This document shows, piece after piece, positions 1 to 11,884 of a stretch of DNA of 64,000 nucleotides (the first letter of the stretch is position 1; each line of letters opens with the position of its first letter). Under the pieces are notes generated by a model. That model saw nothing but the letters and a program-made list of their open reading frames with translations, searched no databases and was not told the origin of the DNA. Made by a program: the position numbers and the translations under genes. The DNA comes from Anadara kagoshimensis (taxonomy: Eukaryota; Mollusca; Bivalvia; Arcoida; Arcidae): NCBI GenBank assembly GCA_021292105.1, contig CM037871.1:36137854-36201853 (forward strand), given 5' to 3'.

Positions 1-429
1 GATAAAAATAGGTTGCTGTATCATAACTTTGACAGTCTAATTTTTTTATTGGATTTAACATTACAATCACAATCTCCTAATTATATCTAATTATTCTATA
101 AAGGCATAAACATTCTGATTAACAAAGGATAATGATTTTTTTCGAAGTGCATATATAATTCATTTTGTTTTATCGATTTGGAATTTGGTAGTTTGATTTC
201 GTTTAAAACTAAAAAATGCATTTCAAAATACATGTATACATGCTCATGTTGAATAATATATGGTATATTTATAATTTACAATTCAGCTTTCTAAAGGGGG
301 TTCTAATTGTTTATGGAAATATCAATACCTGATTTAAAAAAAATTCTATTTTAGAATTCTTTAATTTGGACAACGTAACTTTAGCGATTATTCTTTCTGA
401 GTAGAGAAGATGAGGTGAGAAGATGTCTG

Positions 430-805
430 GTTCAATAAAACACAAACGTACTTGTTCATGATCAAATCACAATCCCAAAAGCAAAGTAAAGACTATAACA
501 ATAGACAAATAGTTTTACACGTGAATTTCCACCAGGGAAATGAGACTGGGTATTCCGGAAGGGTAAGTGCCTCTTGTCTAACAAGCTACAACAACCAAGT
601 GCAAAATCAAATTTGAGATTAAAACAATTATTCGACTATGGGACATTAAATATATCCACGATAATTTTAGATAAAGAAACATCGCACTTACGGGAATATT
701 GTGATGACGGCAATACAACTTTTTCAGTGTCTTGATAAACCTAGTTTTACAATTTCCCTGAATCAACAAATTATTTAAAGGAATTTGCTTCGTTGTATAA
801 TGTGA
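430..805 (-). mobile_element. Naiad-type element, 3' fragment (thumb end and 3' UTR)
   Basis: Reverse-strand match. The tail (CACGTGAATTTCCACCAGGG etc.) is followed by coding that reads LIQGNCKTRFIKTLKKLYCR, equivalent to LLTQGYCKPRLIKALKKFYG of the better copy. Confidence 0.8.
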
Positions 806-1446
806 TATTCCGTTTAATAATTAGAAATACAACCTTATGTAAATGTTATATAGCTATATTTCGATTTGATTATATGCCAGAAGCTGTTTAATATATCACA
901 ATCTAATTCATGCTCCAGTTTCATAATAAATTTCCTAAATCTGGATATAATTAATTCGAGAGTGCATATCTTGACTGCGGATTTTCAAAAAAACAGCTTG
1001 TAATTTTTTTTCATTTTTGCTAACATTGTGTCTCAACTTCAACGTCTAGGGGTTATTAATTGCTATCAGTGGTATGCCTTTGGTATATGAAGATTTCATG
1101 AAGCGATTAGATGAGTATTTCCAATCAGAACGTAGATAGTGATATACATGTATTTTATTGTCATTATTTGCTATAGTTGCGGTCCATAAGAATCTGAACC
1201 TTTTAAATATACATTTTCTGAAATAACAGGCATTTTAAACCTCCCGTATTACAGTGTATATACATGTAGTTAAAGAATTCAATGCTATTCCATCCTATTA
1301 TGTTCGTTGGTTTAGGTATACACTATTATGGATACTTTCTTTATTGTGCTCATTCGCTGAAGCAGTTGCTATTGCAAAATGTATAATTTCTACATTTTTG
1401 TAAACTTTCAAATTATTCCAAGTTTCTTTCATTTTCAATTTATGAT
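806..1446. other. No recognisable content
   Basis: AT-rich, no coding sense, no repeat shared with the rest of the window. Confidence 0.5.
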
Positions 1447-1593
1447 AACACACGTGACGGATGTAGGTAGCTAAACAGGAGACATTCACCTGCTGAAGTT
1501 CACGTGTTTGGCTTAGTTTCCTAGTATCAACATTTTTGCATTGCATTTGGATTGTGATTTTAGCATAGTCTGATTTGTTTGTTTTTGATTGAT
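1447..1593 (+). mobile_element. Naiad-type 3' tail with internal deletion
   Basis: CACACGTGACGGATGTAGGT...AAGTTCACGTGT...TTGGATTGTGATTT...TTTGTTTTTGATTG. The central hairpin block is missing. Confidence 0.65.
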
Positions 1594-2147
1594 GCAACAT
1601 CATAAGGCAACAAATATTGTTGCAAAACTTGGCCAGGTAGCAAGGGTATTAGTGTTACGTGTATATTCAAGTAACAACATTATAAGGCAAGTAATAAATG
1701 TAAATACATGTACGTGTGTACGTATTTTACTGTTACAAGTTTACATCATACGAATTATTTTATAAGAATTATGTAATGTGTACTTAAAAGTAAAGTTCAG
1801 AAATTACTGACCTGAATGACCAGTCTGCCGTATCAATATGATTATTTTTGATTTATCAAATGAATTCAAATTGGGTCCATATTAAGAGAAATTACATAAT
1901 ATTGGAACTTTTAAACATCCTTTTTTGAATTTTATTACCTCTACACATGTTATTAAACGATTGAAAATCATAAAGTTGTAATGATTTTAACGAAAATCGT
2001 AATTATATCTTTAAATTGACAAAGTGGGTCCTCTGCGGTAAGATGATGTTTGACTCAGCAATAATTAAAGTTTGCCGATATATGGACAAAGGATTCTTTA
2101 AGTACATTTAGGATTTTGTATTTTAAACACATATCAGAATTACTGAA

Positions 2148-2480
2148 GTCAAAAACAAACATACTAATCAATGATCGAATCACAATCCTGAAGCAATAAA
2201 CTTCGAAAATGACAAATTAGGTTAAAACACGTAAACTTCCACCGGGGGAAGTGAGGTCGCGTTCTCTGGAAGGGTAGGCACCTCCTGTTTAGCTAGCTGC
2301 AACCGCCACGCCTGCAATCAAAATCGAAAGAAAGGAACCTGGAATTATGGGGCGTCAAATACACCCAGGGCAATCCTGGACACAGACACATCAACCTTAT
2401 CAACAACACTGTGATGGCGCCCATTAAACTTTTTGAGAACCCTAATGATCCTAGGCTTGCAATATCCCTAAAATAAAAAT
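2148..2480 (-). mobile_element. Naiad-type 3' fragment
   Basis: Full 3' UTR in reverse orientation (AACTTCCACCGGGGGAAGTG, GTAGGCACCTCCTGTTTAGC) plus the last codons of the RT and a short upstream part. Confidence 0.85.
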
Positions 2481-2700
2481 TAGACAAACAACGTCTAAGG
2501 TACTGTAAAAGATATTGCCATTCTCCAAATCCGTTTATCAGACACGATGGCTCAGATTGTAAGGCAATTACAATCCGATCGGACTTACAATAAACAAAAT
2601 AAAACAACTTAGGTTATTTTGGTAAAATTACGTTTGCTCCTACTATTTTTCTAATTTTTACATCTTAAAAAATATTGGTTTTCCACAATTCTTGTACAAA

Positions 2701-2742
2701 CACTACTGATGATAAATTTTATTACGAAACGGGCGTCTATTT
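2701..2742 (+). ncRNA. Hammerhead-ribozyme-like motif (core intact, stem I decayed)
   Basis: CACTA-CTGATGA-TAA..TTA-CGAAAC-GGGC-GTC-TATTT. The conserved core boxes CUGAUGA and GAAA and the cleavage triplet GUC are all present. Stem II is 3 bp and stem III is the 2-bp minimal form (A-U, C-G, loop GGGC) known from Penelope-associated hammerheads. Stem I pairs only partly. AT-rich repeat DNA precedes it from about 2590. Confidence 0.6.
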
Positions 2743-3282
2743 AAAAATTAAAACATGTTTAGTAATCCCTTCGAGGGCAGGATATGTCGATTTTTTTTGC
2801 CTTAAGTTTTATGAACTGCTGCAAGAGGAAACCGTTTGATTAAAAACAACTTATCCAATCACGCAACGTGTAGACATTCGTTCAGTCTCTGGTGTAAATC
2901 ATATCCGGGTATGATAAATTTCTTTGCGTTCTAAATAAGAACGTAAACTTGTTAAAGCATCAGATAAATCGTTATACACCGATATATAGTACAGTACCAA
3001 TTGAAATACAGATCTCATGTCAGATATTCATTTTCATAATTATTCATTATCAATTACACAGTTACAAAAATATGATAACGTCAATAATAAGATAATTGAT
3101 TTAAGATTTAAGGTATATATATATTATCATTGATATATACGCAAAACAGACACCATGTATCAGTTAAACATATGTTTGCAACGCCATTAGAAATAACTTC
3201 CCCAATAAAAATAAATCAATTCAATAAATTGTTATTTGAGCATTCTTTTTGACCAAAAAGTTGTGTGTCTTTCGTCAACATT

Positions 3283-3612
3283 AACTACTGTTGGCAGAGG
3301 GCTCGCTACGTAAGTAAGAGGTTGGATTCATACCCCTACCAAGTCTGACCCCAGACTTGAAAGTGGGTAGTGACTGTTCTTTTGCCAAATACTCCGCATT
3401 ACGAAATAGTAGTTACGGTTCTTTCGGATGGGAACTTAAAATAAACGAGATCTTGCGTCACTGTAGGTATGGCACAACAAAGAACCCTGCTGTATAATGC
3501 CACCAGCGAAAAAAAGGAAAAAATTCTGCGACTTTCGCCCATAGCTGGCGGCGCCTAGGAATAAGTTAAATAAATTTCACTGGAACGGTAAACACCATTC
3601 TCAACTCAACTC
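3283..3612 (+). mobile_element. tRNA-headed SINE, family 1
   Basis: The head is degenerate (AAGAGGTTGGATTCATACCC). The body reads TTGAAAGTGGGTAGTGACTG, GGCACAACAAAGAACCCTGC, TGTATAATGCCACCAGCG. The end is TTCACTGGAACGGTAAACAC. Matches 22478-22806 throughout. Confidence 0.8.
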
Positions 3613-4133
3613 CTCTAACATTATTGGCATCATTGTAATCAGTGACAAAATCAACATGCCAAATTTTAAAATTGTGGTTATTTTATTTGTTTCTCTCTTA
3701 GAAATGTGAAAATATACCGTATTTACATAAAAAGGAGCAAGAAGATGACTAGGCACAGTCAATAAACGTCCAGAGTGTAAACTGTTTTAAACTCGACTTT
3801 AGAACCTCTTTTGCTTCATCAATCAATCAGATGTAGAAAGAATCAACTTCGTTAGTTTCCTGTCCTTTCCGTTTCATCGTAAATCATACAGAACCAAGGC
3901 TAGACTTAGGATCTTTATAAAGGTTTACGTGCAACTTTTCATTACAGAAAATAAACAGTGTATCTATCATGGAATTTCCAAGTCAAGATTTTATAGATTT
4001 ATTTTATACATCAGTCAGTGTAAGTGTACTTCATCTTCTTGAAGTCTTTCCGTTTACAATCTTTATTTTAGGTGAATTTGGTAAACCTTCTGTTAAAATC
4101 TTAAAAAATAGGATTTTTATAATTTTATCCCGA

Positions 4134-4177
4134 GCACTACTGATAATGAATTCAATTCTGAAACAACCGTCGAGTAC
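4134..4177 (+). ncRNA. Hammerhead-ribozyme-like motif (degenerate)
   Basis: GCACTA-CTGATAA-...-TGAAAC-AACC-GTC-GAGTAC. Same layout as the 2701 motif with a changed core base. It sits directly before a Naiad tail. Confidence 0.5.
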
Positions 4178-4285
4178 AGCACCTGGTCTCACTTTCCTGG
4201 TAGAAGTTCCCATGTTTAACCTAACTTACAGTTTCAAGGTATTTACTTTGCTTCTGGATTGTGATTCGGAGATGGATTAGTATAT
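4178..4285 (+). mobile_element. Naiad-type 3' tail fragment
   Basis: AGCACCTGGTCTCACTTTCC through TTCTGGATTGTGATTCGGAG to GGATTAGTATAT. It directly follows a hammerhead-like motif. Confidence 0.75.
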
Positions 4286-4289
4286 ATTT

Positions 4290-6080
4290 TATTACGCAGT
4301 TTATATAAACTTATATAGAAAGTTCTCTTTGAAAAAGCCAGTGCAATCTAGAGAACAAAACAATTGTTGATTAAAAAATACCTAAGCAATAAAAGAAAAC
4401 AAATACGTATTGGGACCACAACAACAATTAGTAACAACAATTCTATAGTACGATAATATCCTATAGAATGTACCTTTAAAGACGTGCAGCAAACGTGGCT
4501 TGCCCTTACTTAGACATAGAGTGGTATTCTTTTTGTTAGGAATATACTCAACCTTTTTTATTTATGCATTATATCTTATACATGAATTACTAAACTCTTT
4601 CATTGGATATCTGCAATTTAAAAAGTTAAAGAACCTCGTAACAGGTATCAATGTTTGAAGTAATCAGTAAATTGAAGCTTTGTATTTTATTACATCATTA
4701 GTTCAGCAAACATTTTTTTACAAAAATACTTGTAAACACGCAACCTTTCTTTAATTACTGCGTAATAGCTCACTCAAACAATTGATATTTTTAAAAACTC
4801 CATCAATACCACCCAGTTGAATACAGCAGAATGGATGTGCAGCCTGCGTGTCTTGCGCTTACACAATATAGTTTAAGTTCACAAGTCCTTATTGATCATA
4901 AATATGTGCCTGTTGAATGTTATGCTTGTATTTATGATATATTCAGATCACAGAGATCTACTTTAATTTTCTTAAGTTCTACAACGTTTTTCAGTTCATT
5001 GCTACTTTTACTTTGTAATACTTTAAATCTGGAAATTTTCGCGCTTGTTTCATTTCCGCGTAAGTTCGCGAGATTAATACGCCACGAAAATACATTTTTC
5101 GCTAATATTTTTTTGATAACATTTACTAGTATGTGCACTGATCATCACGCGATGACACAAAAATAAGAATACGCGGATATCCTAAAATGATGATCCTCGA
5201 GGAAATTAACACACGCGAAAAAATACCTGATTTAAACAATTAACAATGTAGGATTACATATCTAATGATTTTTATGTAGGAAACATAATAAGATAATGTT
5301 ATGTGACAGGATCTGCTAATAGTTGAAAGAAACCTATATAATCTATTACCTATGTAATTATTCCTTGTACAGATATTGACTGGTAAAGGTGGACAAATCA
5401 ATGACGGGCCCACCCTTAAACGCTACGAAAGTGTGTCGTTCCTGATGTTTACCCCTCTCTCAATCGGTCAGACTAATCAAATTTGTAATAGAATAATCAG
5501 AACTTCAAATATCTCAAATAACAGTATCCACTATTTGTAGATTTTTTTCAGAATAAGACTATTCTTGGCTTGCGATTTACCTTGGCATATTAATATAAAA
5601 ATGGAATGGTTTTTTATTTCAAAATATAGGAATACGTGTATATTTATATTTTGTATGTTTCTAATCTTTGTGGTTTAAGTAACTGTAGCCTAGTACTTCA
5701 AAATCAATAAATGAATACTCTACATTTATCAACATTGACTTAAAAATAGTTTGAGTTCATTCAAAAATGATGTCGGACTACGATTATATACTTTTTATGA
5801 TACCATACATCAATGAACAATCGTTTCTTAAACAGTTGTGAAATGTGAAATATTGTATAAAAGCTAAAAATTTGATATTATAATTGCTGCTTAGTATTCT
5901 ATTCATAAACACGAGGCGTTTCTTTAATTTAGCTGAATAACGGACCATTGTGGAATGGAGTCGTATGGTTGTGCGGACTATCTTGTCCTTGTGCAATGAA
6001 TGTGGGTACACAAGCCCTTATGGGATATAAAGAGTTTATTATTGAAACATGAACTAGTCTGCGTATTAAATAATATAAAT
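4290..6080. other. Mostly unrecognised AT-rich sequence
   Basis: Open frames up to 111 codons (4831-5166) have no domain or codon support. Only the CGCG-rich stretch at 5030-5225 stands out. Confidence 0.5.
5030..5225. repeat. CGCG-rich dispersed repeat (possible)
   Basis: GTAAGTTCGCGAGATTAATA, CACACGCGAAAAAATACCTG; unusually CpG-rich for this window. Family unknown. Confidence 0.35.
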
Positions 6081-6083
6081 CCA

Positions 6084-6195
6084 TCCCGGACCACCGGCCT
6101 CACTTCCCTTGTGGCAGTTCACCTGTTTCACTTCATTTTTCAGTTTTACGTCTTTGCTTTGTGATTGTGAATTGGACATGGGTTGGTATGATTGT
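6084..6195 (+). mobile_element. Naiad-type 3' tail fragment
   Basis: GGACCACCGGCCTCACTTCC...GTGGCAGTTCACCTG...GTGAATTGGACATGGGTTGG. Degenerate. Confidence 0.6.
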
Positions 6196-6324
6196 TTAAG
6201 TGACTTGATTTCCATTACAAATTTAACTGGATAGAGTAAAACATTTGATTTGCATTTAACTTAAATGATTAAACCCATCAGAACTGATTTACGTGATTAT
6301 GTTTAATTTGATTTGCCACTTTTC

Positions 6325-6385
6325 GAAGTTTTTACATGCTTTTGAGATTGTTGTTTGGACATGGATTGGTATGTTCATCTTTGGA
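6325..6385 (+). mobile_element. Naiad-type 3' tail, terminal 60 bp only
   Basis: TTTTTACATGCTTTTGAGAT...TTTGGACATGGATTGGTATG matches the extreme 3' end of the family. Confidence 0.45.
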
Positions 6386-6547
6386 TTCATTAGTATTTGA
6401 CGAAATGATTTTTTTTAAAACAATGAAAAAAATCGTGGTCTTGGTATGTCATCTATTTGGATACGTTCGCTTGCTGATCTATTTGACTGTATCTTAATAT
6501 ATGTATATATCCGAAGACCCAGCAATGTCTTACTAATATCCAATTAA

Positions 6548-6718
6548 TAAAATATGTGACGGGTGTAGATAGCTTAACAGGAGGTTTTACCCTTCCGCAG
6601 CACACGACCTCACAACTCTGGTGAAAGTTCAAGTGTTTAACCTAACTTGTCATTTTCAAGGTTTTACTTTGCTTCTGGATTGTGATTTGGACATAGATTA
6701 GTATGTGTGTTTCTAATT
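6548..6718 (+). mobile_element. Naiad-type 3' tail
   Basis: GTGACGGGTGTAGATAGCTT...CCCTTCCGCAGCACACGACC...GATTGTGATTTGGACATAGA. Third tail in the same orientation within 650 bp. Confidence 0.75.
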
Positions 6719-7184
6719 ATATAGCTGCTTGTAATGTCAACTATTCTGTGCTTAATTTCAAATAATAATCACGAGTTACGGCATCTATCAGGCAGCTCAT
6801 GAGTAGTGCCAGGAATTACATTTAAGTTAAAAGGGTTTAAGTAATCTCTTTAACAACTAAGAACACGTGTAAACTCAATAAAGGAAAATGAAACCAGACA
6901 AAAAATAACACACACTAATATCACTGATTGCATCAAATAAGATTGAAACATACTGTTAGCCACTTAATGTATTGAATTTATGAATAAACATATTAGCTCT
7001 ACAAACATTATATCTATTCGAATTAAAATTAAAAATGGTCAGCAATTAATACTTTACTTACTACATACAGTATGGATATAGTTAAAAAAAACTGGGTAAC
7101 GGGTTAAGACAACAGTGTACAAAACACCAAGATTGCATTTCTTTCATTTAAACTTATTGCAAAATGTTTTTGGAATACGCTTTC

Positions 7185-7480
7185 CTTGTTAAGTTGACAT
7201 TAGCAGGGAACGTAACGCCTATACGGAGAATCTTGGTATGTAACAAAAGTCATTGAATAACCATTCATTGACGACATATTGTATGTAAGGTATAATAAGA
7301 TATACTCCCTCATGCAAAGTATTTCCTTAGCTAAATTTGGTAAAATATATATTTGGTCGTTTGGGTATCTTTTTTTCTTGATAACAATTTTGTTATCATA
7401 ATATAATAGTTTTATAATTATGGTCCAAGCACTACTAATAAGCAATTGATTCCGAAACGGTCGTCTAGTGCTGTAAAATT
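7185..7480 (+). repeat. Penelope pseudo-LTR or retrozyme-like repeat ending in a hammerhead-like motif
   Basis: AT-rich repeat related to 8549-8740 (TACGCTTTCCTTGTTA, GAATCTTGGTATGTAA) and to 41940-42060 (CTCATGCAAAGTATTTCCTT, CGTCTA.TGCTGTAAAATTA). It ends in the motif at 7429-7471. It resembles the hammerhead-bearing repeat units of Penelope-like elements known in marine invertebrates; this assignment is from memory of the family. Confidence 0.5.
7429..7471 (+). ncRNA. Hammerhead-ribozyme-like motif (stem I perfect, core mutated)
   Basis: GCACTA-CTAATAA-...-CGAAAC-GGTC-GTC-TAGTGC. The outer GCACTA/TAGTGC pair is a perfect 6-bp stem I. The CUGAUGA box reads CTAATAA, so this copy should not cleave. 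Confidence 0.6.
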
Positions 7481-7794
7481 AAAACTTGTAGGTTTCATGC
7501 AATTTATTAAAACAACGAAAATAAAAGAGATATTTTCTAAGTTTATTTAAAAAAAACATTTTTGTTTTTCTAACACAAAGTTTGCCTTGGTGCGTCATTA
7601 AATATTTGTTTCACATTTTAAACAAATTTTTTATGTCATTTAAACTGCCAGGTGATGTTTATCAAATAAATAATAAAATAAGTGATAAAAAAAATAATAA
7701 AATTTATGAATTAGTAATTTAGTGCGTGTAAGGATACTATGTTGAATGTTTTTCATTTTTGTGTCTTCAATCATTTTATACCAACACTACTAAT

Positions 7795-7836
7795 GAACGA
7801 TTGTATTCCAAGACACGTGTTTAGTACAAACTGATT
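7795..7836 (+). ncRNA. Hammerhead-ribozyme-like motif (degenerate, second in tandem)
   Basis: ACACTA-CTAATGA-...-CCAAGACACGTGTTTAGT, 366 bp after the 7429 motif in the same orientation. Confidence 0.4.
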
Positions 7837-8034
7837 ATGGTATACTTGTTTTTTCATTGTTGGGATTTGTTTAAAGGTTACTAAGGTTACTAAGTTTAGT
7901 AGTTATAATTAATTAGATGCATAAAAAATCAACACATTAGAATAACTAAGGTTAATACGCAAATAAATAATGAATTTAAATATTATGTGATTTTAATAGC
8001 CAAAACAACTATAAAAATAAATGAAAAACACACC

Positions 8035-8180
8035 ATTACATGTCCAAACAAAAATCCCAAAGTAAAGTAAAAACATTGAAACTGGCAATTCGGGTTAAAC
8101 ATGTGAACTTCTACCAAGTAAGTGAGACCGGGTGACCCAGACAGGTAAGCACCTCCGGTTGCGCTAGCAAAAACTCGCGG
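8035..8180 (-). mobile_element. Naiad-type 3' tail fragment
   Basis: Reverse-strand GTGAACTTCTACCAAGTAAG, GTAAGCACCTCCGGTTGCGC. The coding end is missing. Confidence 0.7.
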
Positions 8181-8449
8181 AAATTCAGAAACAAAGAAAC
8201 AAAGCACAAACTAACCACATTGAGATCACCGATTATCAAACCAATAGATAATTACCTACAAACGATATGTAATATATCAACGATCCTACTGGATTGAATT
8301 TCCTTGCAACAGAAATTATTTGACAACATGCGGTTTTTAGGAGCTTTAAAAGTGTAATTTTAACCATGCCGTAGAGTCTGTTAATTATCAGTGTAACTTA
8401 AATAATGCCTAATGTCTAATGAAACTATTAAGTAAAAAAACAGTTATGC

Positions 8450-8552
8450 CAATCTCTGTCGTCCAAATCACAATCCCGAAGCAAATTAAAACCTTTTTAA
8501 TTGGCAAATTAAGTTAATCACGTGAACGATTAGCAGTTCTGTGAGGCTGGGT
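8450..8552 (-). mobile_element. Naiad-type 3' tail fragment
   Basis: TCCAAATCACAATCCCGAAG...CACGTGAACGATTAGCAG...GTGAGGCTGGGTT in reverse orientation. It abuts a hammerhead-family repeat at 8549. Confidence 0.6.
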
Positions 8553-8740
8553 TTTAAGAATACGATTTCCTTGTTAGATGACACCTATGTAGGGAATCTT
8601 GGTAAGTAGTGGAATTCATGGAACATTCTATTGCCTATGATGTAGATTTTCATCAATACAATAACACGATCATATCGGTCCATGTTCATATTCAAATCCC
8701 AATAGTTATGCAAAATCTATGAAAATTGGTAAATTAGGTA
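8549..8740 (+). repeat. Copy of the hammerhead-associated repeat, without the ribozyme
   Basis: Shares TACGATTTCCTTGTTAGATG, GGGAATCTTGGTAAGTAGTG and an AAATTGGTAAA block with 7171-7350. Confidence 0.45.
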
Positions 8741-8744
8741 AAAA

Positions 8745-10082
8745 ATTACTTTATTCGTATTAAAACAGTTTTTACTGATTAAATGTATTTTATAACTAGC
8801 ACAATGAAGAAAAAATCATTTTACAGAAGATATGAACTGACACGATATTAGGACAGCAAGTAGGCCAGACAAATGACAGCGTGATTACTATATACGAGAG
8901 TTGTTCGATATGTAATGTGTTAATCTTCTGGCATTGATATAATCTAAATGAAATGCTGAAGTGTTCTAGCCCTAATCATACTTATCACCTTGTGAATTTT
9001 TTAAATCTAATTTTACAATCCCTTATTTTTTTGGAATTTAATGTAGTAACGTATTTTTATTGCCTTCCATTGATATTCATTACCCATTATATACCTTGTG
9101 TACGAGTGACTACTCTAATTTAAAACAATTATATATTTATAAATTCTTTGGATTTTGATTATTAAATTCCAGTCTCATATTTTTATTCAATGTAAGTTTT
9201 ATGCATCTAAATAAATACTTAATGATATAACGGACAGAACTAAATGAATTACTCTCGTATAATCTTGCTAAGTATAAAGTTTGATTCACGACTCGTATTT
9301 AATACGTTGTGATTATTTAGTGATCAAGGTGATACGTTCGATTTTTTATTGGATTTCTATCGGCGGCAAAAACAAAATCCAAAAAATCAAACATTACGCA
9401 TTAGTTAAAACATTATTATCAATTTGAAAACAAAATCAATCAGTTATGGAAAGATACAATGCTAAAAGTACTTGGACCTATCCTGTATACTAAATTATTC
9501 GTTTATCAGACTAAACACATCTAATGCACTTTTTATGTAGAGGAAGTAAACAATGATTAGATTAGGCAAAATTTGAAAACTTTATCAACATTTTGATGAT
9601 ACACTCAATGATATATATAACATGTTAACATTATTTTTAGTATTAATATTAAACATGTGTAACTGGCGATAAATGTTTTTTTATATATATATGATTATTC
9701 AGAACAAAACCGCAAACTGCTTTAAAATTAGAGTGTTTACTTAATTCTGTAACGTACTAATAACTCTTATGAAGTGTTTTGTAAACATTTGATTAAAAAA
9801 AAAAAATAAAAAATTAAAAAAAAGTTAATGCAATAAATGTTTAAAGACACTTACCTGTAGCTATGTGTAATACATTAATAAACGTTAACACTACCAATGC
9901 ATTCTTAAGGTGAAGTAAATACGTTAGTGACACTCGTACTTTCTCCATGGGTAACACATGCAACGCGGTTCTCCCATATGAATAAACTGATTGCAAATGA
10001 TAAGTTTCACATATTTCAAAGTAGGCTTTACGTGTAACTACTATATATACTTATCAATGAATGGATTACTGATGACTACAAA
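8745..10082. other. No recognisable content
   Basis: AT-rich, with a short A-rich run near 9798-9822. No frames longer than about 60 codons. Confidence 0.5.
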
Positions 10083-10089
10083 TATAATA

Positions 10090-10151
<62 letters not shown>
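10083..10151. repeat. (AT)n microsatellite
   Basis: About 30 TA units. The ORF ending in YIYIYI on the minus strand is an artefact of it. Confidence 0.95.
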
Positions 10152-10153
<2 letters not shown>

Positions 10154-11200
10154 CAATAAAATCGTATTGAAGTCACATGACACATGGGGGTTGGGCATGT
10201 GGTCAAAAGAGGAGGGCCATCAACAAAATTTTCACACCTGTTAAAGAGTAGGTGTGTCGAAAAGTTTGCATAATTCAGGTAGATTAATATCATTGGTTGC
10301 ATGATATATAGTAATACCTGTGTTTTATTCGAGTGTGCATAAAGAGATAATCATAATAAATACCTAAGCAACGGAGAATTTATTGTCAGTGATCTTACTA
10401 TAAAATTTACTATAAGGTCAAGTTTGAGAGGATAGACAAACAGTATTTTAACACGAGATAAAACCTATTCTGCCTGCTAATACACATGTCTGCATATTTC
10501 ACCTGAGGTATGTTAAAATTTTAAATGTTCCCTTATTTAGAATCTTTTCAATAAGTTCAATAAAATTAAACATTTGTTGTGAACGCCTGGAATTTTTTAG
10601 ATGACATTTCAATAACATACCGTTTTGGGTATATGCCAGTATTGACTAATAGTTGTGTAGACGTAGTGTACAGCCAGCAGCTATCGCACTACTCGTAGAC
10701 TGATTGAATATTGATTTACTTAAAGTTGTCGTCTATTTGCTTTTTATCACGTTTCATTAAAGTTAAATCAGACTCGTTTGAAAAGCGATAGATGCACGCT
10801 ATATCGTTACACAAACGTAACACTGACCTATATTGTATTCTATTTTTAGAAAACAGAATTGTTTTTATACAATTGCGTCTAGAGCAGCTGGTTTTAGTGT
10901 AGTGATTATAGAGCACGCCGTCTAGAAGATAATCACTATTTTATACGAATTCTGACGATTTGTGAAGTGTTATTAAGTACGGCAAGAATATTCATAAGTC
11001 GAACCATTAGACATGTCTCGTGAATTTTCTATGACTAGTAGCCCTATGTTTCCGTGCGAGTTGAAAGAAATGCCAGCGAGAAGTAGTGATACTTTTCCTT
11101 GTCGATCATTGAACATTGCAATCAGACTTTGTAAAATTGATTTTATATTGACTAGTATAAGTCTAAAAAAGTGTTTATGTATTAAATAAAATAATTATAA
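10152..11200. other. No recognisable content
   Basis: Only short unsupported frames. Confidence 0.5.
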
Positions 11201-11201
11201 C

Positions 11202-11880
11202 TATGCAGAAACTTGATAAATCTGGAGAGAAGACTGTCTCAAAATCATTCAACATCCCATACAGATATATAGATGATGTTCTATTTCTTACTTATCCCAT
11301 ATTTGGAGACTATAATATGAATGTAGTCTATCCTGAAAGATACCACTAATTTTACAAGTTCTATTTCATATTTTGACTTTTTCCTCAATTATGGCACACG
11401 CAAAAGATTACATCTAAAGTTGTATGACACACTTATGATTTATTTTTCCATTGTCAACTTTATTGTCTATACAAGAATATATCGGCTTTTCCTGATCATG
11501 GAGAATTTCTCTTTTATAGTTGAGCTTGTTTACACTACAGAAACTTTATACAACGAAGCAAGTCATTTACAAAATAGTTGTTAACTTGGAGATATTGCAT
11601 GTCTAGAGTTACCAAGGCCGTTATTATAATTTTGTCGAGTACTTGTGATGCTTTTGTATCCAAAATTATCCCGGATATGTTCCTTATTTTCCCGGATATG
11701 ATGTATATATATAAAAAGCCCATGTTTCTTTAATTCTCAATTTTGTTTTCATATGTGGTGGGCTTAGCTGGCTACATAGGAGATGCTTACCTTCCTTAGC
11801 ACCTGGGCTCACTTAATTCGACAATTTTTACATTTTTAATTTGCTTCGGTGATTGTGAATTGGACATGGACTGGTATATT
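11202..11880 (+). mobile_element. Naiad-type element, degraded RT C-terminal fragment plus 3' UTR
   Basis: The plus strand shows MQKLDKSGEKTV, then YRYIDDVLFL (YxDD box), FGDYNMNVVYP and a broken thumb, then a degenerate tail (GTGGGCTTAGCTGGCTACAT... TGGACATGGACTGGTATATT). It is more diverged than the 29-35 kb copies, so older. Confidence 0.8.
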
Positions 11881-11884
11881 TGCC

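Noticed and set aside
4831-5166. A 111-codon plus-strand frame as a gene
   Set aside because: No domain, no signal of splicing or codon bias, and it overlaps a possible CGCG-rich repeat and an open frame on the other strand.
10096-10302. Minus-strand 68-codon frame ending in repeated YI
   Set aside because: The C-terminus is translated (AT)n microsatellite and the rest has no support.
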